Source: Asticcacaulis sp. MM231 (GTDB taxonomy: Bacteria > Pseudomonadota > Alphaproteobacteria > Caulobacterales > Caulobacteraceae). Taken from it: 64,000 nucleotides of DNA. Shown here piece after piece: positions 55,632 to 64,000 of the stretch. The stretch is from assembly GCF_964186625.1 (NCBI RefSeq), contig NZ_OZ075108.1, positions 2,356,001 to 2,420,000 of the forward strand. The letters are read 5' to 3'. How positions within the stretch are numbered: position 1 is the first letter of the stretch; each line of letters starts with the position of its first letter. The translations under genes were made by a program, and so were the position numbers. The notes beneath the pieces are model-generated. The model saw only the letters and a program-made list of their open reading frames with translations. It had not been told where the DNA came from and searched no databases.

Positions 55632-57428
55632 TTACATCTGTTCCGGGGCGCTCAGGCCCATCAGGTCGAGGCCCAGCTCAAGCTGTTTCAAGGTTAACGT
55701 CACCAGCCCCAGGCGCGACGCCTTCACAGCCGCATCGTCACCCACGAGCACGGGGCAGTTGGCGTAAAACTTCGAGAAGCCCTGCGCCAGCCGGTAAACA
55801 TGGTCCGCCAGCAGGTTCGGCGCCCTCTTGAGATAGGTTTCCTTGAGCGCGTTATCGAAGGCATCGAGCAGCAGCACCAGTTCGCGTTCCGCCGGCTCAA
55901 CCACCGTGATCGCGCTTGCCGAAACACCCTGATCGGCCGCCTTGCGCAGGATCGATTTCATCCGCACCGCCTGATAGAGCAGATAGGGGCCGGTCTTGCC
56001 TTCAAAGCTCATAAAGCGATCAAGATCGAAAATATAGTTGGTCAGGCGGTGATTGCTCAACTCAGCAAATTTCAGTGCTGCCACCGCCACCTTGTGCGCC
56101 GTATCGGCAAACTCAGCCTCGGAGAGCCCTTCGCCTAAGCCCGCTTCGTGCAGGCGCGACGTTGCCTTCTCCACCGCCTGGCTGACCAGATCGTGCAGTT
56201 TCAGCGTACCGCCATCGCGGGTCTTGAAGGGTGTGCCGTCGGGCCCGTTGACCGTACCGTTGGCGGCGTGTTCAAGCTGACCGGGCTTGGCATAGCCCGC
56301 CAGATAGGCGGCGCGATAGACCTGCTCGAAGTGGGCCGATTGGCGCTGATCGACCACATAAAGCGTCAGATCGGGGCCGAATTCGGCATTGCGCTGGACG
56401 ATGGTGGCCAGGTCGGTCGTGCCGTACATTGACGAGCCTTCCGACGAGACGACGAGCAGCGGCGGAATGTCCTTCTTGTCGTCCTCACGCGCCACACGCA
56501 CGATCTGGGCGCCCTGATCCGGCACCAGAAGGCCCTTGGCTTTCAGGTCGACGATCATCGGCTCGATATAGGGATCGGCGTCAGATTCGCCCTTCCACCA
56601 GTCAAAGGTCACATTGAGCGCGCCATAATCGCGGATGAGCGCTTCACGGCTGACGGTGACGAAATGCTGCCACAGGGCGCGATAGCCGACGCGACCGTGC
56701 TGAAGTTCGCGGGTCGCCACCTTGGCCTTGTCGCGTAGGGCTTCGTCACCATCCTTCACGCGCTTGGCAGTGGCAGGATACAGGCGGCCGAGATCTTCAA
56801 GCGAGACCGGCGCCTCGGTAGGATAGTCACCGGTGAAAGCGGCATCGAAATAGGGCAGATCGGGCTGCTCTTCCGAAACGGCCACGATCAGCAGGCCCAT
56901 CTGGTAACCCCAGTCGCCAAAGTGGGCATCGCCCATCACTTCGTCGCCCATGAAGCGCATGACGCGCTTGAGCGACTCGCCGATCACCGCGGTGCGCAGG
57001 TGGCCAATGTGCATCTCCTTGGCGACGTTGGGGCCGCCGAAATCGATGATGATCTTGCGTTTGGCAGCCACTTTCGGTGCGCCAAGCCGCGCATCGCTGG
57101 CCAGGGCGTTGGCGCGCTGGCTCAGGGCGTCTTCGGACAGGACGAAGTTGAGAAAGCCCGGTCCGGCGATATCGACGGCCTTGAGGCGGCTGTCGGCGCT
57201 GAAATGGCTTATGATCTTGCCGGCAACCTCGCGCGGATTGGCCTTGGCGGCCTTGGCGACAGCGAGCGCGCCATTACACTGGAAATCGGCAAGGTCAGGG
57301 CGGTCCGAAGCGTTGACACGGCCGGCGGACGCTTCAAAGCCTTCCGAGACGAAGGCGGCGCCAGCGGTCTCGCTGAGCTGCGTCTTGAAATCGTGGGAAT
57401 CGACAAAGGCTTCGGTCAGGTCAGACAT
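55632..57428 (-). CDS. argS: Arginyl-tRNA synthetase
   Basis: 598 residues, class I synthetase. The HIGH motif is in [28 protein letters not shown] and the [16 protein letters not shown] segment are typical. Charges tRNA-Arg. Full length. Confidence 0.96.
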   Translation of the reverse strand: MSDLTEAFVDSHDFKTQLSETAGAAFVSEGFEASAGRVNASDRPDLADFQCNGALAVAKAAKANPREVAGKIISHFSADSRLKAVDIAGPGFLNFVLSEDALSQRANALASDARLGAPKVAAKRKIIIDFGGPNVAKEMHIGHLRTAVIGESLKRVMRFMGDEVMGDAHFGDWGYQMGLLIVAVSEEQPDLPYFDAAFTGDYPTEAPVSLEDLGRLYPATAKRVKDGDEALRDKAKVATRELQHGRVGYRALWQHFVTVSREALIRDYGALNVTFDWWKGESDADPYIEPMIVDLKAKGLLVPDQGAQIVRVAREDDKKDIPPLLVVSSEGSSMYGTTDLATIVQRNAEFGPDLTLYVVDQRQSAHFEQVYRAAYLAGYAKPGQLEHAANGTVNGPDGTPFKTRDGGTLKLHDLVSQAVEKATSRLHEAGLGEGLSEAEFADTAHKVAVAALKFAELSNHRLTNYIFDLDRFMSFEGKTGPYLLYQAVRMKSILRKAADQGVSASAITVVEPAERELVLLLDAFDNALKETYLKRAPNLLADHVYRLAQGFSKFYANCPVLVGDDAAVKASRLGLVTLTLKQLELGLDLMGLSAPEQM

Positions 57429-57519
57429 GGGGTAATCCGGGACGGTAAATCAATTCCGCCCTCTTACGCCACACGCCCGTTGCAAGACAAGGGCTAACCC
57501 ACTTAAAGAGGCCGCGCCT

Positions 57520-58206
57520 CTACTTCTTTTCCGTGGTCGAGACGTAACGGAAATGCTTACCTTCGCGGTTGAACTCAGCCATCTGCGGCGTCACATCAAA
57601 GCCAACCAGAACCTCGAAGTTCGAGCCCGAAACGGTGATATCGGCGCGCGGAATATAGATGCCTTCGAGGCGGGTATTGACGTCAATCTTTTGTTCGCCA
57701 TTGGCAAAGGTCACCGGCAGTTCAAATTCCTGCTTGGCCAGAACGGTCTGGTCACGCTCGGTGACGGCGATCCAGTAATGGTAAGTCTTGGTCTGGCCAT
57801 CGGCCATCGGACCACGGCCAAGCGAGAAACTGATATCCATGCCGACCTGGATCGGATCGGTACCCTTATAGGCGCATTCGGAATGGACACCATTGATCTC
57901 GCCGGTCCATTCGGCGTTGGCGGTCGTTTCCTTATTGTCCTTGAACTCATGGAAGCGCGCGGCGTCATAAAGCACCTTCACGTAGGGGCAAGGCCCTTCG
58001 GCTTTCAGGGCCTTCATGCGCAGCGAGCGGTCGCCCCACTCATCGTCCTTCTTGGCACGATCTTCGGCGGTTTCCTGATCGCTTTGCTGCTGATCCTGAC
58101 CACCACGGCCACCGCGCGACTGGGCCGAAGCCGCCGTCACCAGACTAGTGGTGAGAAGGACACCGAGGCAAGTCCCTGCCAGAATACGACGCATAATAAC
58201 CGACAT
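57520..58206 (-). CDS. Conserved periplasmic protein of unknown function
   Basis: About 228 residues from ATG 58206. Signal peptide MSVIMRRILAGTCLGVLLTTSLVTAASAQ. A low-complexity Arg/Gly/Gln/Asp linker (SRGGRGGQDQQQSDQE) precedes a beta domain with a Cys pair (GPCPYVKVL, HSECAYKG). ATG 58194 is an alternative start. No function. Confidence 0.72.
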   Translation of the reverse strand: MSVIMRRILAGTCLGVLLTTSLVTAASAQSRGGRGGQDQQQSDQETAEDRAKKDDEWGDRSLRMKALKAEGPCPYVKVLYDAARFHEFKDNKETTANAEWTGEINGVHSECAYKGTDPIQVGMDISFSLGRGPMADGQTKTYHYWIAVTERDQTVLAKQEFELPVTFANGEQKIDVNTRLEGIYIPRADITVSGSNFEVLVGFDVTPQMAEFNREGKHFRYVSTTEKK

Positions 58207-58392
58207 AGGCGAGAGATCCCCAAAGACTTCAAGATGATCGAAACGAAGCGGATCAACGCGACATTCCTTGATGGAGGATGTGTAGCGCCTTGATTTCACT
58301 TTTCAAAGGGTTTTATGGAGCACTTGCGGCCAAAGTGCGGCAGAACACCGACACCTGTGACTTCTTGATCAGACAATAAGGGCGTCTTTCCG

Positions 58393-59373
58393 ATGGCAAA
58401 GCCGCATGAAAATGATTATGTGGAGGTCATGTCATCTGCCCAGCCTCTCAAAGTCTATCTCGCTACGCCACGCGGCTTCTGCGCCGGTGTTGATCGCGCC
58501 ATCCAGATTGTCGAACGCGCCATCGAGCGCTACGGCGCGCCGGTGTATGTGCGCCACGAGATTGTCCATAACAAACACGTCGTTGACCGTCTCAAAGGGC
58601 TGGGCGCTGTGTTCGTCAAGGAACTGGATCAGTGCCCTCCCGATCGCCCGGTGGTCTTCTCGGCCCACGGCGTGCCAAAATCGGTGCCGGCCGATGCGCA
58701 GAACCGCCAGATGTTCTATCTCGATGCCACCTGCCCGCTGGTCTCCAAGGTCCATGTCGAAGCCGAGCGCCACCATAATGAAGGTCGGGAGATCATCCTG
58801 ATCGGCCATGCCGGCCATCCAGAAGTCATCGGCACCATGGGCCAGTTGCCCGAAGGCGTGGTCAAGCTGATCGAGACCGTGGAAGAAGCGCGCGTTTTCG
58901 AACCCGTCGATCCGGACAACCTCGCCTTCGTCACCCAGACCACGCTCTCGGTCGATGATACGGCGGAAATCGTCGGCGCTTTGCAGGCGCGCTTCCCTAA
59001 TATCGCCGTGCCGCACAAGGAAGACATCTGCTACGCCACCACCAACCGCCAGGACGCGGTCAAGCAGGTCTCGGCCGATTGTGATCTCGTGCTGGTAATC
59101 GGTTCGGCCAAATCGTCCAACTCGCAGCGCCTGGTCGAGGTTGCTCTCCGCGCCGGCGCCCGTGCCGCCTATCTGGTGGACGACGCCTCATTCGTCGATT
59201 GGGCGTGGTTCGAAAACGTCAGGGTGCTCGGCATATCGGCGGGGGCCTCTGCACCGGAAAACCTGATCGAAGGTCTGGTGGCGGCGGTAGCGGCACGTTT
59301 CGACGCCGAGGTTATAGAGAGCAATGGCGTGCGCGAAACCGTAACCTTCAAGCTGCCGAAAGCCGTGGCGTAG
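58393..59373 (+). CDS. ispH: 4-hydroxy-3-methylbut-2-enyl diphosphate reductase
   Basis: Last step of the MEP isoprenoid pathway. About 315-326 residues, iron-sulfur ligands in [16 protein letters not shown] and [22 protein letters not shown] is typical. ATG 58393 or 58429 (a GGAGG lies just before the latter) may be the start. Confidence 0.95.
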   Translation: MAKPHENDYVEVMSSAQPLKVYLATPRGFCAGVDRAIQIVERAIERYGAPVYVRHEIVHNKHVVDRLKGLGAVFVKELDQCPPDRPVVFSAHGVPKSVPADAQNRQMFYLDATCPLVSKVHVEAERHHNEGREIILIGHAGHPEVIGTMGQLPEGVVKLIETVEEARVFEPVDPDNLAFVTQTTLSVDDTAEIVGALQARFPNIAVPHKEDICYATTNRQDAVKQVSADCDLVLVIGSAKSSNSQRLVEVALRAGARAAYLVDDASFVDWAWFENVRVLGISAGASAPENLIEGLVAAVAARFDAEVIESNGVRETVTFKLPKAVA

Positions 59374-59414
59374 ACCGCGCTTGCCGTTTCCAACCAACTC
59401 GCTGATAAGCCCTT

Positions 59415-59879
59415 ATGCCAGAACGCAACCCAGAACGCACCCACGTCATTCTCTACACAGACGGCGCATGCAAGGGCAATCCCGGCCCCGGCGGCTGGGG
59501 CTGCATCCTGATGTCCGGCCTGCACGAGAAGGAACTCTACGGCTACGAGCCGCAGACCACGAACAACCGCATGGAACTGATGGCCGCCATCGCCGGGCTT
59601 GAAGCGCTGAAAAAGCCTTGTGACGTCAAGCTCTACATCGACAGCCAGTATGTGCTGAAGGGCATGACGGAGTGGATCAGGGGCTGGAAGGCACGCGGCT
59701 GGAAAACCGCCGACAAGAAGCCGGTCAAGAATGATGACCTGTGGATCAGGCTCGACGCCGCCTGCCAGCCGCACAAGATCAAGTGGATCTGGGTCAAGGG
59801 CCACGCCGGCAATCCGCTCAATGAACGCGCCGACGAACTGGCCAATAAAGGCATCGAGGAAGCCCGCGCACGGGCATAA
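59415..59879 (+). CDS. rnhA: Ribonuclease HI
   Basis: 154 residues. Catalytic residues in [17 protein letters not shown] (Asp), [10 protein letters not shown] (Glu), YIDSQYV (Asp) and NERADELAN (Asp). Removes RNA primers and R-loops. Confidence 0.96.
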   Translation: MPERNPERTHVILYTDGACKGNPGPGGWGCILMSGLHEKELYGYEPQTTNNRMELMAAIAGLEALKKPCDVKLYIDSQYVLKGMTEWIRGWKARGWKTADKKPVKNDDLWIRLDAACQPHKIKWIWVKGHAGNPLNERADELANKGIEEARARA

Positions 59880-59956
59880 TATAGCAGGATCGGGAACGAC
59901 GAAGGCCTTGCGCCAGGTTAATTTGCATGTCTCCCTACAGGCAAAGGACCACCGCC

Positions 59957-60817
59957 ATGAAGCCCTCGCAACGCCCCTTATACGCTCAAAAGATCGATCG
60001 CGTGCTGCGTCATCTTGAAGCCGCCGATCTGAGCGAAATTCCCAATAATGAAGCGCTGGCGGCCGTGGCGGCGATGTCCGCCTATCATTTTCAGCGCATC
60101 TATCGCCTGATGACTGGCGAAACGCTTGGCGACACCATAAAGCGCATCCGTCTGGCACGCGCCCTGCCCGAACTGGTGGCGCAGGCTTCAGTATCCGAAG
60201 CCACCGGCGCTGCCGGTTACGCCACTTCGCAGGCCCTGGCCCGCGCCCTGAAAGCCGCGACCGGCCACACCGCCAGCGACATTCGTTGCAATGCCGAAGC
60301 CCAGGCCCGACTGGAAGAGACGCTGCGGCGGCCGACCTTCACCGATACGCCACCACCGACACCGGTCGAGATCGTGACAGCAGAGCCCTTGCGTTTGATG
60401 GCCGTGCGTAATGTCGGCGCCTATGCCGAACTGAACGCCGCCTATAACCACCTGTTCGAGATCGTCTTTTCGAAATGGGCCATGGCAGCTCTACAAGGCC
60501 TTTATGGCCTGCCCAGCGACGATCCGCGCTTTGTGGCCGATGCGGATTGTGTTTTTGAGGCCGCCATTGCCATCGATGATCCGACGCCGCTGGAAGATAT
60601 TCATGTGCTGGAGATCGCCGGCGGTTATTATGCCCGTCAGCGCCATCAGGGCAATTTCGATCATATCTATCCGGCGATCGATGCGCTTTATGAAGCGGTT
60701 ATCGATGCAGGTCACCAGATCGCCGACAGGCCGCTTTATCTCCATTATCTCGATGATCCTGAAGAGGTAGCAGAGGCCGATCAGCGCGCCGACATCTATC
60801 TACCGCTGATCAGCTAG
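59957..60817 (+). CDS. AraC-type regulator with GyrI-like effector domain
   Basis: 286 residues from ATG 59957 (AAAGGA site; an earlier ATG at 59927 is possible). N-terminal AraC DNA-binding domain (about 1-105, AAVAAMSAYHFQRIYRLMTGETLGDTIKRIRLARAL) and C-terminal GyrI-like small-molecule domain (about 115-286, NVGAYAELNAAYNHLF). Such proteins sense hydrophobic cations or drugs. Its target is unknown. Confidence 0.88.
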   Translation: MKPSQRPLYAQKIDRVLRHLEAADLSEIPNNEALAAVAAMSAYHFQRIYRLMTGETLGDTIKRIRLARALPELVAQASVSEATGAAGYATSQALARALKAATGHTASDIRCNAEAQARLEETLRRPTFTDTPPPTPVEIVTAEPLRLMAVRNVGAYAELNAAYNHLFEIVFSKWAMAALQGLYGLPSDDPRFVADADCVFEAAIAIDDPTPLEDIHVLEIAGGYYARQRHQGNFDHIYPAIDALYEAVIDAGHQIADRPLYLHYLDDPEEVAEADQRADIYLPLIS

Positions 60818-60835
60818 CGCCTAAGAACATCAGGT

Positions 60836-61744
60836 TCATTTCGTCCCCAAGGCCCACAACAGACCACGCGTGATGATATCGGGCGCCACCGTCAGATGGT
60901 CTTCGCCCTCGATGACTTCGGACTGAACCTTGAGGTGAGGATAGCCACGCGCTTTGAGGGTCTTTTCCATAGCGTGCATATCGGCCACCAGATCATTCGT
61001 CGTGTTGTTGCGCTTGTCCGGCCCGACGACCTCATAACCGCCCGTCGCCATGAAAACCCTGGCGGATAAGTCTTTATGCGTTTGGGCATAGGCCGCCTCG
61101 CGGGCGAAAATCACCCTGTCATCGAACCACAGCGACGGGCTGCTCAGGATATAGGACTCGAACATGCCCGGATCGCTCAGAAGAATATCCGCGCCCAAAA
61201 GACCGCCATAGGAATGACCGGCGAAAATCTTGTGCGCCATGTCGGCGCGATAGGTCTTGGCGATCAGCGGAAAGACCTCATCCTTGATGAAGGCGCGATA
61301 GGCGGCGGCTTCACCATAGATATAGGGTTTGCCATCGGCGTTTTCGCCCAGCCCGCCCTTGGTCGGCGTATAGTCGCGGTTGCGGCTGAAAGTACCTGTA
61401 TCGCCTTTCGCATAGGACAAGCCCACCAGAATAAACGGCTGCAAGTCCTCACCATGATTGCCGACGCGCCGGGCGATACTGCGGATCAGCGGGAAGGCAT
61501 AGTCGGCATCGGTGACGAACAGCACCGGATAGGTTTTGTCCGGATGCTCGGCATAATCGTCCGGCAGGCCGACAAAGACCTGATAATCACGGTTCAAGAC
61601 CTGCGCGTGAATATCGCGCACCTCAGTGTTTTTCAGAACATAGGGCTGCGGCGCGGCGGATGTGGCGGCTTGCTGCGCAGGAACGGTCGGGCTGCAGGCG
61701 CTTAGGGCCAGCAGCCCGATCAGGCATAGGATCGTCATTTTCAT
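60836..61744 (-). CDS. Esterase-family alpha/beta-hydrolase lipoprotein
   Basis: 302 residues, lipobox LSAC (Cys near 17). Putative esterase (esterase D/IroE-like): YPVLFVTDADYAFPLI, nucleophile AGHSYGGLL, and His in EGEDHLTVAP. Possibly hydrolyses siderophores or other esters outside the cytoplasm. Nearest neighbour on the other side is the insertion sequence. Confidence 0.82.
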   Translation of the reverse strand: MKMTILCLIGLLALSACSPTVPAQQAATSAAPQPYVLKNTEVRDIHAQVLNRDYQVFVGLPDDYAEHPDKTYPVLFVTDADYAFPLIRSIARRVGNHGEDLQPFILVGLSYAKGDTGTFSRNRDYTPTKGGLGENADGKPYIYGEAAAYRAFIKDEVFPLIAKTYRADMAHKIFAGHSYGGLLGADILLSDPGMFESYILSSPSLWFDDRVIFAREAAYAQTHKDLSARVFMATGGYEVVGPDKRNNTTNDLVADMHAMEKTLKARGYPHLKVQSEVIEGEDHLTVAPDIITRGLLWALGTK

Positions 61745-61794
61745 GGCCGGAGCAGCTATCGCTATTTCGCGCGCCTGACAAGCCTGGTGTCTTT

Positions 61795-63297
61795 AGACCC
61801 TATGTTCGCGCCCTGAAGCATCTGGCGGCCCGCCTCACTGTATGTCCCTATCGAGGGTTGCGCCGGGCAGGCCGGCGCCGAGCCTCGACATAGGAGACGG
61901 GCCTGATGAACGATATTATCTTTGTAGGGTTGGATGTCCATAAGGCAACGGTGGCAGTCGCCGTCGCAGAAGGAATGCGTGGTGGCGAAGTCCGTCAACT
62001 TGGTAACCTGCCGAACCGCGCCGATCAGATCAGCAAGCTGGCGGAGAAGCTCGGTAAAAATGGGCATCGCCTGAGTTTCTGCTACGAAGCTGGTCCTTGT
62101 GGTTACGGCCTGCACCGGCAACTGACCGCCCTGGGCCATGAGTGCATTGTCGTTGCTCCCTCATTGATCCCGATGAAGGCCGGCGACCGCGTGAAGACCG
62201 ACCGTCGTGATGCAGCGATGTTGGCCAAGCTGCACCGGGCCGGCGAGCTGACGGCGGTGTGGGTTCCGGACGCGGCCCATGAGGCGATGCGTGATCTGGT
62301 AAGAGCTCGCGCTACGGCGGTTCGAGTGCTTGGTAAGGCGCGTCAGCACTTGCAAGGTTTCCTGCTGCGGCATGCACGTGTTTATGCCGGCAAGAGAGGC
62401 TGGACCTTAGCCTACCGGCGTTGGCTGACCACGGTGCGCTTCGATCATCCCGCCCAGCAAGTGGTTCTGCAGGATTATATTCATGCCGTCACCGATGCTC
62501 AGGTGCGTGTCGATCGGTTGACCAAGCAGATCGAGGATTTGGCGCCGCTATGGTCTATGGCGCCAGCGGTGGAGGCTGTGCAGGCGATGCGCGGCGTCGC
62601 CTTCATCGTCGCCGTGACGGTCGTAGCCGAAGTCGGCGACTTCTCCCGTTTCAACAACCCGCGCCAATTGATGGCATATCTCGGCCTGGTGCCGTCGGAG
62701 CATTCCAGCGGCACGACAGTCCGGCGGGGCAGCATCACCAAGGCCGGAAATGCTCTGGCTCGGCGAGCCCTGATAGAGGGCGCCTGGACTTATCGCATGC
62801 AGGCTCGTGTTAGCCGCAAGCTACATGACCGTATCGAAAAACTGCCTCAGAGTATCCGCGATATTGCCTGGAAAGCCCAGGTCAGGCTTTGCGCACGCTA
62901 TCGTCGGCTGACGGCATCTGGCAAACCCAAGGTCGTGGTCATCACCGCCATCGCCCGCGAAATGGTCGGCTTCCTATGGGCTATTGCTCGGCAAGTGGAG
63001 GCGAAACCGGCCGCCTGAACACACTGGCCAACTATATAGGTGCCCATGGCTGGAGGTGGGGCGCGGTGGGGAAACCTCGTGCCCTGCTATGAGCCGGCTT
63101 TGCCGACGCTCGCTCCTTAGACCGAGGCAGCCCCAAGACGAAACCACGGTCATGCGGTAACCAACCCGCGCATGAGAGCTTGCTCAACCGTCGTCTTCAG
63201 CCCCGCCTCCTGCCTTGGGCATCGCCAAAAATAAGCGTCTGGGCAGAACCAGAACCCTGACGCCTGCCCGAACCTATTGACAGCGAACATGAGAGCA
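61795..63297 (+). mobile_element. IS110/IS1111-type insertion sequence
   Basis: Outer limits are approximate. A DEDD transposase gene is flanked by the 8-base subterminal inverted repeats ATGTTCGC (61802-61809) and GCGAACAT (63283-63290). About 100 non-coding bases precede the gene and about 265 follow it. Sub-terminal repeats and a long right end fit the IS1111 subgroup. Confidence 0.7.
61906..63018 (+). CDS. IS110-family (DEDD) transposase
   Basis: 370 residues. N-terminal RuvC-like DEDD domain (FVGLDVHKATVAVAV, CYEAGPCGYGLHR, VKTDRRDAAMLAKLHRAGELTAVW) and C-terminal Tnp_20 domain (MRGVAFIVAVTVVAEVGDFSRFNNPRQLMAYLGLVPSEHSSG, RRGSITKAGNALARRALIEGAW with the conserved Ser). No frameshift. 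Confidence 0.95.
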   Translation: MNDIIFVGLDVHKATVAVAVAEGMRGGEVRQLGNLPNRADQISKLAEKLGKNGHRLSFCYEAGPCGYGLHRQLTALGHECIVVAPSLIPMKAGDRVKTDRRDAAMLAKLHRAGELTAVWVPDAAHEAMRDLVRARATAVRVLGKARQHLQGFLLRHARVYAGKRGWTLAYRRWLTTVRFDHPAQQVVLQDYIHAVTDAQVRVDRLTKQIEDLAPLWSMAPAVEAVQAMRGVAFIVAVTVVAEVGDFSRFNNPRQLMAYLGLVPSEHSSGTTVRRGSITKAGNALARRALIEGAWTYRMQARVSRKLHDRIEKLPQSIRDIAWKAQVRLCARYRRLTASGKPKVVVITAIAREMVGFLWAIARQVEAKPAA

Positions 63298-64000
63298 GTC
63301 TGTCGGATTTAGCCAAATCCGTGTATGTTTTTTGGCATGGCAAATTTCAAGAATAGTGACCGTAGCCAAGCTTTTTTGCTTCCTCCCGATCTTCGGGATT
63401 GGTTGCCGGAAGACGATTTGGCGCATTTCGTGATCGCTGCCGCGGAGCGCGTCGACTTGTCGCTTTTCAAGATCAACGACCGCGGTTCGGGCAAAGCGCA
63501 ATACCATCCCCAGATGATGTTGGCGCTGTTGATCTATGGCTACGCCAATGGGATTTTTTCGTCTCGACGCCTTGAGCGAGCGACTTATCGGGACATCGGC
63601 GTTCGCTTTGTTGCGGCGAACACCCATCCGGATCACGATACGATCGCGGCGTTTCGGCGAGACAACCAGACAGCTTTCGAGCGGGCGTTTTTGCAGGTTT
63701 TGCTTATGGCGAAGGAGACGGGTCTGCTCAAGGTGGGCACCGTTTCGATCGATGGCACCAAGATCGACGCCCATGCCTCCAAAATCCGCTCTGTCCGGTA
63801 CGATCGCGCCCAGGTCTTGCGTGAAAAGCTTAAGGCCGACATTGCCGAACTGACGGCGAAGGCTGAAGCCGCCGACGCCTCCGATACGCCAGATCCGCAA
63901 GCCCTGCCTGCCGAAATTGTCCGTCGCGACGCGCTGAAGTCCAAGCTCGATGCCGCTTGCGAGAGGCTTGAGGCCCAAGCCAAAGAAGAGGCGGAGGCGG
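63298..64000 (+). mobile_element. IS1182-type element, left part, runs off the window
   Basis: Begins near 63298, directly after the IS110-type element. A palindrome GGATTT-agcc-AAATCC (63305-63320) marks its upstream end. The right end is outside the window. Confidence 0.6.
63337..64000 (+). CDS. IS1182-family transposase, 5' part
   Basis: ATG 63337 opens MANFKNSDRSQAFLLPPDLRDWLPEDDLAHFV, followed by the DUF772-like YHPQMMLALLIYGYANGIFSSRRLERATYRDIGVRFVAANTHPDHDTIAAFRR and the first Asp region VSIDGTKIDAHASK. Typical of IS1182-group DDE transposases. 221 residues are visible, open to the edge; no break seen. Confidence 0.93.
   Translation, partial: MANFKNSDRSQAFLLPPDLRDWLPEDDLAHFVIAAAERVDLSLFKINDRGSGKAQYHPQMMLALLIYGYANGIFSSRRLERATYRDIGVRFVAANTHPDHDTIAAFRRDNQTAFERAFLQVLLMAKETGLLKVGTVSIDGTKIDAHASKIRSVRYDRAQVLREKLKADIAELTAKAEAADASDTPDPQALPAEIVRRDALKSKLDAACERLEAQAKEEAEA

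Noticed and set aside
61762..62139. Minus-strand frame overlapping the IS110 transposase start
   Set aside because: Shadow of the well-supported transposase frame.

Overview
The window is chromosomal DNA of a dimorphic-type alphaproteobacterium, most likely a member of the Caulobacterales close to Asticcacaulis or Caulobacter. The best indicators are a CcrM cell-cycle methyltransferase with a perfect CtrA-type box and four GANTC sites in its promoter, a petABC operon encoding cytochrome bc1, and a DciA - thioredoxin-fold - SMC - F0 ATP synthase neighbourhood. Almost all genes are housekeeping; the genus is inferred from protein families and motifs, not from a database search.

Layout. 1-4.1 kb: end of a GntR/FCD regulator, then a TonB receptor divergent from a beta-propeller phytase lipoprotein across an operator-like palindromic intergenic region. 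4.1-15.3 kb: proC, a YbjN-type gene, ubiK, lgt, a MidA-type methyltransferase, pgeF, prs with a tandemly repeated 3' end, an alanine/lysine-rich lipoprotein, rplY, pth, ychF and a small membrane protein. 15.4-25.8 kb: petABC, trmL, divergent hemN/hemF, an acyltransferase remnant, an OmdA-type gene, a class I amidotransferase, cca, a GNAT and an enoyl-CoA hydratase. 26-37.4 kb: a secreted protein made of five Cys-rich repeats, a lipoprotein, pyrC, a GT9 glycosyltransferase, ygfZ, tag, two DUF805 genes, rnhB, ccrM, an Imm50-like gene and mutY. 37.4-47.3 kb: dciA, three tandem DsbA-like proteins, smc, the F0 operon atpI-B-E-F'-F and a minimal kinase-like protein. 47.3-53.9 kb: three related small membrane proteins and the glycine-cleavage operon gcvT-H-PA-PB behind a tandem glycine riboswitch. 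54-61.7 kb: a NYN-domain gene, argS, ispH, rnhA, an AraC/GyrI-type regulator and an esterase lipoprotein. 61.8-64 kb: an IS110/IS1111-type insertion sequence abutting the start of an IS1182-type element that runs off the window.

Two themes stand out. First, at least six genes carry small indels, mostly one extra base in a short homopolymer (MidA-type methyltransferase, pgeF, ychF, the small membrane protein at 14.6 kb, and two short genes at 43.8 and 54.0 kb). Since ychF and pgeF are normally intact, sequencing or assembly error is the simplest explanation, and the frames can be rejoined by eye. Second, the non-coding DNA is rich in small palindromic repeats: a dispersed element with an ACGCGCAAACGTGCGC core (three copies), compact hairpins directly after stop codons (five), stem-loop repeats beside petC, gcv, pyrC, ccrM and argS, and a palindromic element inserted in frame inside the mutY coding sequence.

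Functional groupings are ordinary: respiratory chain (petABC) and ATP synthase, haem synthesis with oxygen-dependent and oxygen-independent coproporphyrinogen oxidases back to back, one-carbon/glycine metabolism under riboswitch control, and RNA/DNA maintenance (rnhA, rnhB, mutY, tag, smc, dciA, cca). No tRNA, rRNA or CRISPR array was recognised.
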